Positions 1-9,657 of a stretch of 28,665 nt of DNA are shown here, one piece after another (position 1 is the stretch's first letter; every line of letters starts with the position of its first letter). The notes under the pieces are model-generated. The model was not told the origin of the DNA. It was given only the letters and a program-made list of their open reading frames with translations, and ran no database searches. The DNA comes from Viridothelium virens. Its lineage: Eukaryota > Ascomycota > Dothideomycetes > Trypetheliales > Trypetheliaceae. Position numbers and translations under genes: made by a program. The DNA lies in the NCBI GenBank assembly GCA_010094025.1, contig ML991906.1, forward strand, positions 1-28,665. Direction: 5' to 3'.

Positions 1-663
1 GAGACCCCGTCAAATATCCCATCTGGCGGTAATAGCCCATTCAGTTATCCTGGCGCTCCCGCTCTTGGCGGCGGCGAATCTGCCTGCTCTCCTTCCACAA
101 CCATCTACAGCACTGTCACCGTGACTGCTGGCGCCGGCTCCGGCTCAGGGTCCACCCCAGCACCTGGTAGCGGAAGTCCCAGCAATGGCGGAAGCTCCAA
201 CAACGGTGGAAGTCCTAGCAACGGCGGAAGTCCCAGCAACGGCGGAAGTCCCAGCAATGGCGGAAGCTCCAACAACGGTGGAAGTCCTAGCAACGGCGGA
301 AGCTCCAACAACGGCGGAAGTCCTAGCAACGGTGGAAGCTCCAACAACGGCGGAAGCTCCAACAACGGTGGAAGTCCTAGCAACGGCGGAAATCCAAGCA
401 ACGGCGGAAGTCCTAGCAACGGCGGAAGTCCCAGCAACGGCGGAAATCCAAGCAACGGCAATGGCAATCCAAATGGCAGTAATCCTGGTGGTCCTCAACC
501 CACCGGAACCGCGCCCAACGGCTCGCAACCCAGCTCCGGCTACGGAAGCTGGCCCGTGAACTACCCTACCCACTACAAGGTGCCCAGCACGCCCACACCT
601 GCCGCCTACTCTCCTAGCAAAGACGCATCGAAGGGTTTCCCATGGAGCAAGCTGCGGTTGTAA
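1..663 (+). CDS. Repeat-rich secreted or cell-wall type protein, 3' part only
   Basis: The reading frame is already open at base 1 and runs to a TAA at 661-663, so the 5' end lies outside the window and 220 residues are visible. The visible part begins with a Gly/Ser/Pro-rich stretch. A short segment with one Cys (ACSPSTTIYSTVTVT) follows, a Thr/Val pattern common between domains of fungal extracellular proteins. Then come about 16 tandem six-residue units, SPSNGG, SSNNGG or NPSNGG, and a Pro/Ser/Tyr-rich tail ending in KGFPWSKLRL. No hydrophobic C-terminal GPI-anchor signal is visible and no catalytic domain is present in this part. The composition (Gly, Ser, Asn, Pro, almost no charge) suggests a flexible extracellular or wall-associated linker. 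That is an inference, because the signal peptide would be outside the window. Function unknown. Confidence 0.75.
   Translation, partial: ETPSNIPSGGNSPFSYPGAPALGGGESACSPSTTIYSTVTVTAGAGSGSGSTPAPGSGSPSNGGSSNNGGSPSNGGSPSNGGSPSNGGSSNNGGSPSNGGSSNNGGSPSNGGSSNNGGSSNNGGSPSNGGNPSNGGSPSNGGSPSNGGNPSNGNGNPNGSNPGGPQPTGTAPNGSQPSSGYGSWPVNYPTHYKVPSTPTPAAYSPSKDASKGFPWSKLRL
175..462 (+). repeat. 18-base coding minisatellite, about 16 units
   Basis: Tandem units of 18 bases such as GGAAGTCCCAGCAACGGC, each coding for six residues. Two main unit types alternate irregularly, SPSNGG (ggaagtcc...) and SSNNGG (ggaagctccaac...), with two NPSNGG variants near the 3' end. Every unit keeps the length, so the frame is safe against gain or loss of copies. 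Because the period is a multiple of three and the units hold no stops, several other frames are open here too, including the antisense strand; those are artefacts. Confidence 0.95.
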
Positions 664-1500
664 ATGAGGGGTTCAACACATCTTAGGGCGAAGGCACGAC
701 GATGATCTGGGGGGCCAGATCTGGGTGTCACGGCACATGCATGGACTGGCGTTGTACAATGGCTTTTGGTCACGAGGTGGAAAACTTCTTATGTCGCGTT
801 CGAGCGCGTTCGAAAATGATTTCGACTTTTTCTTGACTTCGGGGGAAATGAAACTTCACTTCGATTCTTTGGGACTCTCCTTTTTGAGACATTTATTCAT
901 GAATATATGTAACCTTTAATATTTTAAATATACTTCCTTTAACCCTGCCGCCTTATCATGTGCACGTGAGACTGAATCGAGTGCAATAGTACAAGAATCG
1001 GGGTCTATGGAATCGATATTTAGACGGAGATTTCCGAGATTAGGGTAGCAAGGTCGATCGCGGGCAGAGTCGCGGAAGTGAAGACCGAGACATTGCTACG
1101 ACAAATAAGACTAGAGCGCATCAGCAATACGAGTCAATTTTCCATCATCTCATTTCATTCAATATTGCTAGTAAAGGCACAGTGGTATTCAGAAGGCGCA
1201 TACACGAAGTATCGACCCCTCGTACAATACCAAATCCATCTCTCGAACCAGCAAAACATGCCAGTCATGTGAGGAGCTCCGCTTCCTAGAGGGATTATAG
1301 CAGATCTGCCAAACCTGTCTCGTATCCACAAAGAAAAGCAGCCAAGGAACGCCTCTTTGCCATCCGATCAAGGTGGCCAGTCACATCACATCGAGATTCG
1401 CTTTACTGATGCCCATTACAAGATCAGCTATAAAAAGAAACATACCGTGAAGAACAGCAACATAGGGAATTACACATTATGTTCCCGGTGATAGTGCTTA
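664..1500. other. Intergenic: 3' ends of two convergent genes
   Basis: The secreted-protein gene ends at 663 (+) and the RGS gene ends at 1501 (-), so this is a tail-to-tail spacer holding both 3' untranslated regions. It becomes AT-rich around 890-940 (atattttaaatatac). No multi-exon gene or RNA gene was recognised. Confidence 0.6.
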
Positions 1501-2776
1501 TCATAGACGCTTCCCTGGCACGAAGATGAAGAGACACAGCAGCGCAGCGTCGATGGCGGTAACCCAGCCGAGACACATGAGGGCGCGCTTGGAAAGGAGG
1601 CGCCGGACGAAGGGCTCGCGGATGCGATAGAAGTCGAAGAAGGTATACTCGCTAAGGCCGGCGAGCGCGGCAAGCGGGTCCAGCATATACTGGTGGGAGG
1701 CGAGGAGATAGACGCCAAGGGTGAAGGGGAGGATGAGCTATGAAGCCGAATTAGCACTTGGCTTCCTATAATTATCGCAAAACCTGTCTGTAGCAGGATG
1801 GGAGAAAAACCGAGGAGAGTTATGGAGGGAAAGTAGAGGGTTCGGTAAAGCTTACCCAGCATCGAGTCGCGCGAGAGTAGTTCAGGAAGATGAGCACGAA
1901 GGCAGCCCAGAAGGCGCCGAACAGGCTGAGCATGCCGAGGATGAGGCGTAGCATCATGCTGGGTGGTACTATATTGCCGAGGGCCTTGGCGCGGAGGAAG
2001 CCTGGGAAGGCGTCGCGTTCCATCGCTTGGAAGACATAGTCTTTGGCTGGATCGAAGACCTCCGGATCATCGCGGCCTTGACGCTCCACTGCTTGCACGA
2101 TGTCATCGAGGATGCTTTGCGGCAGAATGATCTCGCGTTCAGCGCCAGGAAGGAGGTAGGTGTACAGAATCTTCTCGGCAGAGGCCCGGATATCCGCGCG
2201 AGCGACTGTGTGCGCCGGGGATTGGGAGGCTTGTGCTGGCGAGTTGGAGTTGCCCGTCATGAAACTGGGTCGCGGTGGTAGCTCTGTGCCGGTGGTTGTT
2301 CCCGAACCTTGGCTGCCATGGCTGTTCGACGGGGAGTGTTTGCTGCCACTTTCAGACCGGAGAAAGGCGGATAAGCGTGCATCTTGCGATCGTTGTTCTG
2401 TATAGTTAGAGGGCCCAGCGGCGTCCCGGATATCTTGTAAATTTTCAAGCACCTGAGACGACCTCTTGCTGCCAGCTTTCTCAAGCTCTGGCGTCTCAAC
2501 AAGTACTGATCTTCGAAGCTCGCGTACGTAGTGCCTACATAATGACATATGTTGCGATACATCCAGCCTATTATCCGACGTTAGTTTCATTGCCTAGCGC
2601 CTCGCCAGAACGTGGCTGTCATACCAAAAGTCTAGATAGTCTACCGATCTTTGCTGATCTCGCATGTATATGTAGAAGGAAAACAGGTCGACGGGCGCTG
2701 TTGTCCTTCTGCTTAACACTTCGAAGAGCGTTGGTAACCGGTCCCGGATGGGGACTGGCTGGTATTCGGTCGTCAT
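1501..2776 (-). CDS. RAX1: Rax1-type RGS-domain membrane protein
   Basis: Three exons on the minus strand: 2776-2625, 2567-1856 and 1737-1501, giving 366 residues. Introns are 2624-2568 (57 bases) and 1855-1738 (118 bases), with GTATGA and GTAAGC donors. The splice at Trp51 restores YLDFW-LDVSQH. Residues 12-75 (RDRLPTLFEVLSRRT, DLFSFYIYMRDQQ) and 175-245 form a split RGS domain around a low-complexity Ser/Gly insert (about 105-170). Three hydrophobic helices follow at about 257-280, 289-303 and 342-361. This layout is that of Rax1 / RgsC-like proteins, which in yeast work with Rax2 in marking sites of polarised growth; whether this one acts on G-alpha is unknown. ATG 2776 is chosen because the in-frame upstream ATG at 2866 only adds a non-conserved extension. 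Confidence 0.9.
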
Positions 2777-3973
2777 GTTTTTACTTGGAATCCAGCACCC
2801 GTGCGCGTAGCGGTTCAATGGCGCTTTCAATCGCCGTGACAGTGTTGTTTGATCACCAATCCGCAAGAGTCGCCGGGCTGTCCTTCAGAGCAGTCAATGG
2901 CTCTAATCTGCCGAACTGGCGACCAGGCTAGGAATCTTCGTAACCTGCACAATCCCTGCTACCTCTCAGTTCAATGTGAAAGATATATGACCCCAGTTAC
3001 TAGATTTGGCTTTTTGTTCGATGGCGAAGTGAGTGACGTGCCAATTTCGAGGGAATCGAGGTAATCTGTATCAAGGCTTGCGAGACTGAAGGGAGTGACG
3101 ATGGGTAGGTGCGTTTGGTCAGGGTTGCCGAGGCAGTGAGTTGTCGCTTGTCGCGGTCGGCAGCTTGAACGATGTAAAAGTTATTGCACGAAGAGAATGA
3201 AAAGGATCGGCTGGTAGGCTCGATGAGAGGACTTCATTGGGGATCGAGAGAATGGGCTCTGTCGTAACGTGTAGCAGCGAGAGTGAAGGCGTGGGAGATG
3301 AGAGTCGCGGTCTTCAACCAATCGGGTGGCTTCATTTAGTCGATGCTCGGTAGCATTGGCACGTGAATTTCGGCTGGCCCTAAGTACAGATGCGCAACCG
3401 ACACCACACAAAATTCCAAGTCCTTCTGAGCTCTGCCTTTTCTTTCCTCCAAGCGTCATCCTCGCCAAAGCTGCGTTTCTTTGCTCACAAACAGACGTTT
3501 GGTTTCCACTGAACATCAATATTTGCAAATGAGAAATTCGGAGAAATCTTCAAACTTGCCATCTTGTGCTTCCCTGCTTCGCACAGGTGCACGCTCTGGC
3601 TACTGCCTGTGAGGGTCTGGCGTGACTCACGTCTGCATTCGGCATCAGAAATTTCAGGACCTTCAGTCGGGTTTCCTTTTCCTTCGGGAAGGGTGGATCT
3701 GGTTTGGAGTTATCCTATGGGAGCCGGTGCGAAGATAGTATGTACGCTCTTATGAGAGTGCGATACTTCAGTGCAATACGCAGCGTGCATGCTTGATTGT
3801 TTTGGCGTTCGACATGCATAATTCGATTCCGATTACTCTGGTGAGGATGACGTTTCACCTTTCAAAATATTTTTAGGTAAGTCGAATCGTAGCTTGAGTT
3901 AAGGGGGCCCAGGATACTACTAATTTCATCTCAAAAATACATGTTTGTTATTCCCCAAACGGCTGGAATTATT
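2777..3973. other. Intergenic: upstream region of the RGS gene, downstream of the dioxygenase
   Basis: Both flanking genes are on the minus strand, so this 1.2 kb holds the 5' region of the RGS gene and the 3' region of the dioxygenase. ORFs in it, such as one at 3181-3528 (-), show no family resemblance and no plausible splice partners. Nothing else recognised. Confidence 0.5.
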
Positions 3974-4796
3974 TTACTCAAGCTTGTCCGCGGAGCAATT
4001 CTCTCTCGACTCGGGTTTTCGTTCGAACATGATATCCGTCCGCATTGTCAACTTGACGCCTTTCAATACGTCGTCTCCGGAATGCCGCAGGCCGCGGTGC
4101 TGGAACACGAGCACCCTTCCTGTCTTGGGTCTTACCCCTAATTCTCGTTCCTCGTCGAACGAAAGGAAGTTGGTAGCACCACCTTCCAGTTTCTCGTCTC
4201 CTAGGTTCGAATCCTCATCATTGAGGTATAGATGCAGGGTATAATATGACCTTTCTTGGCCATCAGGTGTCTCATAAACTCCGTCGCAGTGTGCTACTAA
4301 ATGTCAGAACGCCGATCTCTGGAATGCAGCAGGATCACATACCTTTGAAGAAATCACCGCTTGTGTATCTGAGAAACCTCATTCTCTCGTTCAAGCGTGT
4401 CATTTGCCACGTCTCCTCCCGTTTCGAGGGCCCAGGGCCCGTCACAAGTGGCCTTTGGTAGATTGTATTGAGCTCAGGCAAATGACCACTTATCCGAGCC
4501 CAGATTCTCGCTACAATGTCGCGGTCGTCCCAGATAATGCGTCCACACCGTCTCGCATCCAATATTAACATCTGCTTTCCCTGCCCAATATTTACTTGTG
4601 CTTGCTCCCATCGACTGGACGAGTGATGCTCTGCTGCAGATACCAGGCTATCGCATTCTTCTTTCGAAAGGACGTTTTCAAGAATGGCAGCATATCGGCC
4701 GGCATACTCCGGTAGATTGGTCTGGGAGAAATCAATCAATTGCTTGGTTATGTTCGCCGAAGGGTTGGAAAGGAAATTGCTTGGAAGAGTCGCCAT
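3974..4796 (-). CDS. 2-oxoglutarate/Fe(II)-dependent dioxygenase (prolyl-4-hydroxylase-like)
   Basis: Two exons, 4796-4343 and 4293-3974, make 257 residues; the 49-base intron (4342-4294) has a GTATGT donor. Of two possible acceptors three bases apart, the downstream one is chosen because it gives FFKAHCDG, with the family's usual spacing between the Lys and the His-x-Asp motif. Iron ligands by family pattern are His153 and Asp155 (HCD) and His222 (LRHSG); Arg236 in KLTMRTDIMF probably binds 2-oxoglutarate. GGATNFLSF and VLVFQHRGLRHSG form the usual double-stranded beta-helix strands. The start at 4796 (AACCATGG) begins MATLPSNFL; an in-frame ATG at 4862 adds 22 residues and is less likely. 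No signal peptide is seen, so a cytosolic or nuclear hydroxylase of an unknown protein or small substrate is inferred. Confidence 0.9.
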
Positions 4797-5980
4797 GGTT
4801 ATTGTTGTAATCGGTTGCTTGTGATTTTGGATAACATTTGTTCTTAAATACTTGAAAAGCATGTTGAAGGTGGTCGTGATGTTAGCCTTAAATCGCTGTT
4901 GCCTACTTTCTCATATGACTTTACAACCCACACAGCCGCACGAGTATTTCTCAAGGCTCATTCATGGCACGCCTAAACTGGTCGCAGTCTTAGAGCGTGG
5001 CACAGTCGGTTTGCACACTGCTGAACTATGGTGAGGTAGCTCGTAAACCAAGACTCTTGCGCCTCACGCTTAAATAGCGGTGACGGCTCAGATGCGCAGA
5101 TGTGAGGTGGTGAACGTGACTGATTCTACCTCCAAACGTTTCAGACTGATTTCTGGCAAGGACCGCAGAATTGGCCCCGAGAAGCTAGTCGAGCTATCAT
5201 TGAGAATCAAAAGAACTACGACTTGTGAAGGACGGTAGCGTCATTTTTTCTACCCATGATCACATAAGCACTACGGTACGGCAGGACTTTCTTCGCTGTC
5301 TCCTCGATAACGACGATATTAAATGTCATTCTTTTTTATTCTCACCTATTGATTTATGGATTATTTGGTTTGAATCGGTCTACTAGCTTCTGATCATATA
5401 CATATATCTAAGATCGAAATACAGTTGTTGCTGCCAAAAATGAGCTATGCTATATACGTCTAAATGTCATGTTCCACAAACCAACGCTCAGGAATACAGT
5501 CATCAAGCTGCAGCTAGAAGTCTGCATTATGATGAATGACTACATTGTTCGGCTAGGCTTAACAGACTACCTGGTAGCAATCTCTCTGTCGGATGACGAT
5601 CACTTGATAGGATCGCTAACTAAATTTGGACTTCTCAATTATGTATCGGAATATAAAATACACACATCAACCGTATTTTGATCATTCTTTAATCAACGGA
5701 TCCGCGTAATGTCACCAACAGAGTAGTCTGCTAATGATTGGTGAGAATTTTTCCGTCAGAAATGTCCTTGAAACACGAATAAGGTACTTTTGAATCCAGC
5801 GCTTAACAAGAACGGAACCTTGTATAGAGTAGGGTAGACCAAGCGGACCCCTCATCCCTTTATGAAAGCTACTCTACTGCAATTGTCCCAACTCCGACGT
5901 GACACGACAGTCTTCTTAATCATCAGCGAAACTGTTTCACCTCCGCCTTAGACTTCAAATAATTGCCTGCGATCGTGAGG
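4797..5980. other. Intergenic: shared 5' region of two divergent genes
   Basis: The dioxygenase starts at 4796 (-) and the cupin at 5981 (+), so the 1.18 kb spacer carries both promoters. Its middle (about 5330-5760) is visibly AT-rich. No gene, RNA or mobile element was recognised. Confidence 0.5.
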
Positions 5981-6619
5981 ATGCTGTCGTTCATGCGCAC
6001 GCAGGTTCCTCGAACCAATACAGCATCGCAAAATCCATTAAAATTCGAGGATGGCCGCACTGAGATGATCTTCTACAATCCCAGTGCGCCATATTTGATG
6101 ACCAACGTCATTCCCCCAGGCAAAAGTTTCTTCAATCCACCCCTTCACCTCCATCTTTTCCAGACGGAATTGTTTCATATTACATCCGGCACTGCCGCTT
6201 TCTATTTACGGCCGTCTTCGAAGAACCCGGGGCCCACGCTGGTCCCGCCGGGAGACACGATCCACATCCCTCGTCGCGCTTATCATCGTTTCGAGAATGC
6301 CAGCAAGACCGAAAATCTCGTGATTGATCTGAGGTTAGATCCCCAACAGTGGGATGTGGAGGAGTGTTTCTTCCGAAACTTTTTCGGATATTTCGAGGAT
6401 TGCAGGAAGGCGGGCCGAGAGCCAAGCTTCTTCCAGATCATGAGATTTCTGCATGCGAACGACACGCCGCTCGCCATACCTGTCCCTGAATGGTGCCCGG
6501 AATGGGTCGGATGCTGGGTGAGTCGAATATTTCTCGTTGTGGCAGGGCTCCTGATTGGCGAATGGACGTTGGGCTACAAGGGAAGCTATTCTGAATATTA
6601 TCGAAGGAGGACGGAATGA
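5981..6619 (+). CDS. Cupin-domain protein with a C-terminal membrane helix
   Basis: Single exon, 212 residues. A RmlC-like cupin fold is shown by motif 1 (PPLHLHLFQTE, His56, His58, Glu63, then ITSG at 67-70) and motif 2 (PPGDTIHIPRRAYHRF, residues 89-104, His102). These are the usual positions of metal ligands. A Trp/Cys-rich segment EWCPEWVGCW leads into a hydrophobic helix at about 177-195 (VSRIFLVVAGLLIGEW), then a short basic tail ending SEYYRRRTE. The protein is therefore probably tail-anchored, with the cupin in the cytosol; this topology is inferred. The first ATG is 5981; another in-frame Met follows at 5993. The substrate cannot be told from sequence. Similar small cupins in fungi often sit near secondary-metabolite or dioxygenase genes, but no such cluster is evident here. 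Confidence 0.85.
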   Translation: MLSFMRTQVPRTNTASQNPLKFEDGRTEMIFYNPSAPYLMTNVIPPGKSFFNPPLHLHLFQTELFHITSGTAAFYLRPSSKNPGPTLVPPGDTIHIPRRAYHRFENASKTENLVIDLRLDPQQWDVEECFFRNFFGYFEDCRKAGREPSFFQIMRFLHANDTPLAIPVPEWCPEWVGCWVSRIFLVVAGLLIGEWTLGYKGSYSEYYRRRTE

Positions 6620-9600
6620 TGGTCCCCAATACAGGGATGCTTCACTGGGCGGTGAGACGAGATAGCTATCTATTGCAAGCATTCTGACCCTGTGTGTCTG
6701 GAGTCACTTCAAGCGGCGCATGGTGCACAATCGTACAGATTAAGCGCGGACCTCATCTCCATCGTGACTAGTGCCAAGTCTTCGGAACATTCTTTGCAAT
6801 ACAAGGTATGCACAGTCTTGCTGCACTGACAAGGTATGGGTGCCGATTTGCCAGCTGCGAGGTGAATCCAAAGCACGCGAAACCCCTGATGTACGCCAGA
6901 GAGCCGGTGGAGCATTGCCGGGTGGAGCAATGGAGATCTCTTCATTGTGGGGTTTCAACAACGGTACTGGTCTCACGTTATTTGGTGACCCACGCCTGTG
7001 CCGGTGTTGCCACTCTGAAGCAATGCTAATGAGGTGCTGCTGCTCTTGCTTTTTCCCAACAAAAAGTCCACGTGTACAGAGACGTCAGGACTCCGTTTCG
7101 TTAGGCTTTGAGTTCCGATCAAATGATGCCAAAGATCCCACCTGGGATAGCACTAGCCAATGGTTTGGGAGAAGCCCTCGATATTCTGTCGATGGCCTTC
7201 CTCGATGACATAGCGTCCTGACGTTCAATTGGCACCTTAGCTCCATGTATAAAGTCTCATTTAAGTGAGGGTCCTGAGACGAGTAACCCGTCCATTTACA
7301 GATCTCTCTTGAGTCCGTTCTAATGCCTGGCCATGTCCCAAAAGGGTCCGAACCTTATAATAGCTGCTAAAGGCAAGCAGTCCCTTGGGCCCAGAATGGC
7401 TACCTGCTTAAGTAGATGGAAAGTCGTGTAACGTGGTACCTTCTCCAGGCGAGGATCGACGCAACGGGCCGCGACAGAGCCGCAGAGCAGTGTACAAGAC
7501 GCAGATTCTTTCAGGGCCTATTTACGGCTTAGCTGGCTTTTGTTTTTCAGTGAAACGAAGGATGAGGATTTGTACTTGACTCAGGCGCCGCACGGCTGCC
7601 CCCACAGAATGGCGTGGGGGACGCCGCTCTATTTGAGGGGAGCGCATCAAATGGTGGAATAGTCGACTGACAATTCCAGGAAATGGCAAATGCCCTGGGG
7701 ATCCGGCAGCGTCATTGGATGCCTCGTCATGGGTGGCGGCCTAGACTCACCAGTATTTTGTTGTCCACCAATATCGTCAATATGCACATACTTTATCGAC
7801 GCAAGTTAGACGAAGAAGGCGTTTTTAGACAACAATCAACATCCGGCCGAGATGCATAGAAAAAGTCGATTAGCTCACATTCTGGTAGGCTGCTTACCAG
7901 ATCAGTGAAGATTGAGCATCTCATTGGCAAAAAAGAGTTATATGGGATGACAAGGAAGATGATGCACGCTGCAGCGCTACTCGCGGGGAACCGGGGAAAG
8001 CACATCCGCGGCCTGTTGTGCTGGATGATCCTGCAGCCACATGAGCTGCACCCCGAGATCCTACTGCATGCAGAGCAGGGGAGCACCTGAGGTATGGAGT
8101 ACTTGCTCCGTAGTCGCTGCAACATGAAGGCAATCGTTCCAATGGAATCTCTATCAGGGTACGATAATGAACCGCCATCTGCTGTGCCGCGTCTGGTCTC
8201 GATTGGAGTCGGATCATGCTGCTTTTACGGAAGTAAGCGTTGCTGCTTGACTGAATCGGACAGGCGTTTTCTATGAAAAGATGTAGACGAGCTGCTCTTC
8301 GGGACATCTAAACTGCTTTTGTTCAACGAGTCAGTCGAGATTTGTCTACGATTGATACACCAGCGTCATGCATGCAAGCTTGCGGCGACTGCATCGTCAG
8401 AGGTATAGACTCATAGGCCGATAGCTCGGCGACCCTGCCTTGATTCAGGCTGTCATGACATGAAAATCTTTCCCCACGATGGTTCCAATAATCTGTCGGC
8501 AGAGTTCGAGATGGGGCGGGACAGCGGATGGGTCAGGAACCAGGATCTGCAAGCCCTGGAGCCCCCAGTCTGATTGTGTACTTTTTGCTTGTTCCCGAAG
8601 CTCTGGTTCATTTTTCCATGGGGTCAGGTGCTTTCGACGTCTAGGCTGTCCAAGCCCCTCGGCCAGGGCGTTTCGCTTTCGTGTCCTCATTGCTCAACAC
8701 GACCGCCGTTTTTCCCGTCTGCCCGGTCCCAGTAGATATGGCCATCCCCAATGCGAGAGTGCAAACACGGAAAGAGCACGAGGCCCGGTCAATGTTTGGT
8801 TGGGCGGACGACGAGATTCCAAGGAAACTGGGTTTGGAGCGTGAGAGACTCACCTTGCGTGTGCTAGCCGCCAATAACGAGGCGTCGGTACGATCTGGTG
8901 CAGGCGTGACTAGTATCGTATGGCGTACTCTCCTCTCTCTCGATATCGGGGAAGCGAGCGAAGCTCCGCCACTGTTAAGATATGACACAACCGCCACAGC
9001 CCTAGATGGAGCGCGTAGCGGGAGGAGAGCTACGATCTGGTGGAGCGGCGAGTCTGGTCGGTAGGCGCCAAGGAGGGGCTCATCTCCAGCGTCTACAGCA
9101 GCACGGAGCAAGACCTGCCGAATCAGGCCCGTCAACCGCGAGATGCAGCTAATAATTTCCGTTCGGCTGTTGCGAGGTACGTACAGCTGCAGGGAGGCTG
9201 GACGAGGGCGCATCGAAGCGCAGAAAGGCGCACGCGGAGATCGTTCGCTGGCCAGAGCACGACTACCTAACCTTACCGTAGGAGCATCCCTTACCCCACC
9301 CTGGCACGTCGCATGGCCCTTATGCTGCTCACTCGCGATCAGCGTCCCGTCTACCGTTGAAATCGAAGACATAGCTTCATGCACGACTCCAGAAACAGTG
9401 TGTGGCTCCAGATGGCGTTCCCAATTCTTCTGACTTCATCCTCGCACTATCCTTCCACCACACGAAACTCTACTAATATCAGCCCGAGACGGCCAGCTGG
9501 GTCCTTCCCATTGAGCGGCCAAGGTGACAATGTGGCTGGCTTATATATCTACTCGTGCCTGCGTCTTGCTGTTACCCCAATTCCATCATCTCGAAGGTGA

Positions 9601-9657
9601 AGGGTGAGCTTCGGACGGAGCTGCTCTTTACATGCCCCTCGTTTCCTTTCCTCTGCC
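6620..9657. other. Gene-poor 3.0 kb interval upstream of the glycosyltransferase
   Basis: No conserved protein could be read on either strand, with or without splicing. The part at about 8640-9390 looks more GC-rich and has overlapping open frames on both strands (247 codons on minus, 127 on plus), which look like chance openings. Around 7590-7625 a CCCCCAC...GTGGGGG inverted repeat could form a 7-bp stem. The last few hundred bases form the promoter and leader of the GT2 gene. Confidence 0.5.
9542..9548 (+). promoter_or_regulatory. Possible TATA element of the GT2 gene
   Basis: TATATAT about 110 bases upstream of the chosen ATG at 9658. It is followed by a pyrimidine-rich leader (ctcgtttcctttcctctgcc) directly before the ATG, a common arrangement in ascomycete promoters. 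Position and sequence only; no transcript evidence. Confidence 0.4.

Noticed and set aside
105-573. Antisense and shifted ORFs over the minisatellite (Pro/Leu-rich and Val/Ala-rich)
   Set aside because: The 18-base stop-free period opens several frames at once; only the SPSNGG frame continues into plausible non-repeat sequence on both sides.
4200-4225. GGTTCGAATCC, a tRNA T-arm-like word
   Set aside because: It lies inside the coding exon of the dioxygenase (antisense of the EDSNLGDE region), and no acceptor stem or anticodon arm fits around it.
7793-8307. Cys-rich minus ORFs as a possible small secreted protein
   Set aside because: No signal peptide at the start, no splice support and no regular Cys spacing; frames look random.
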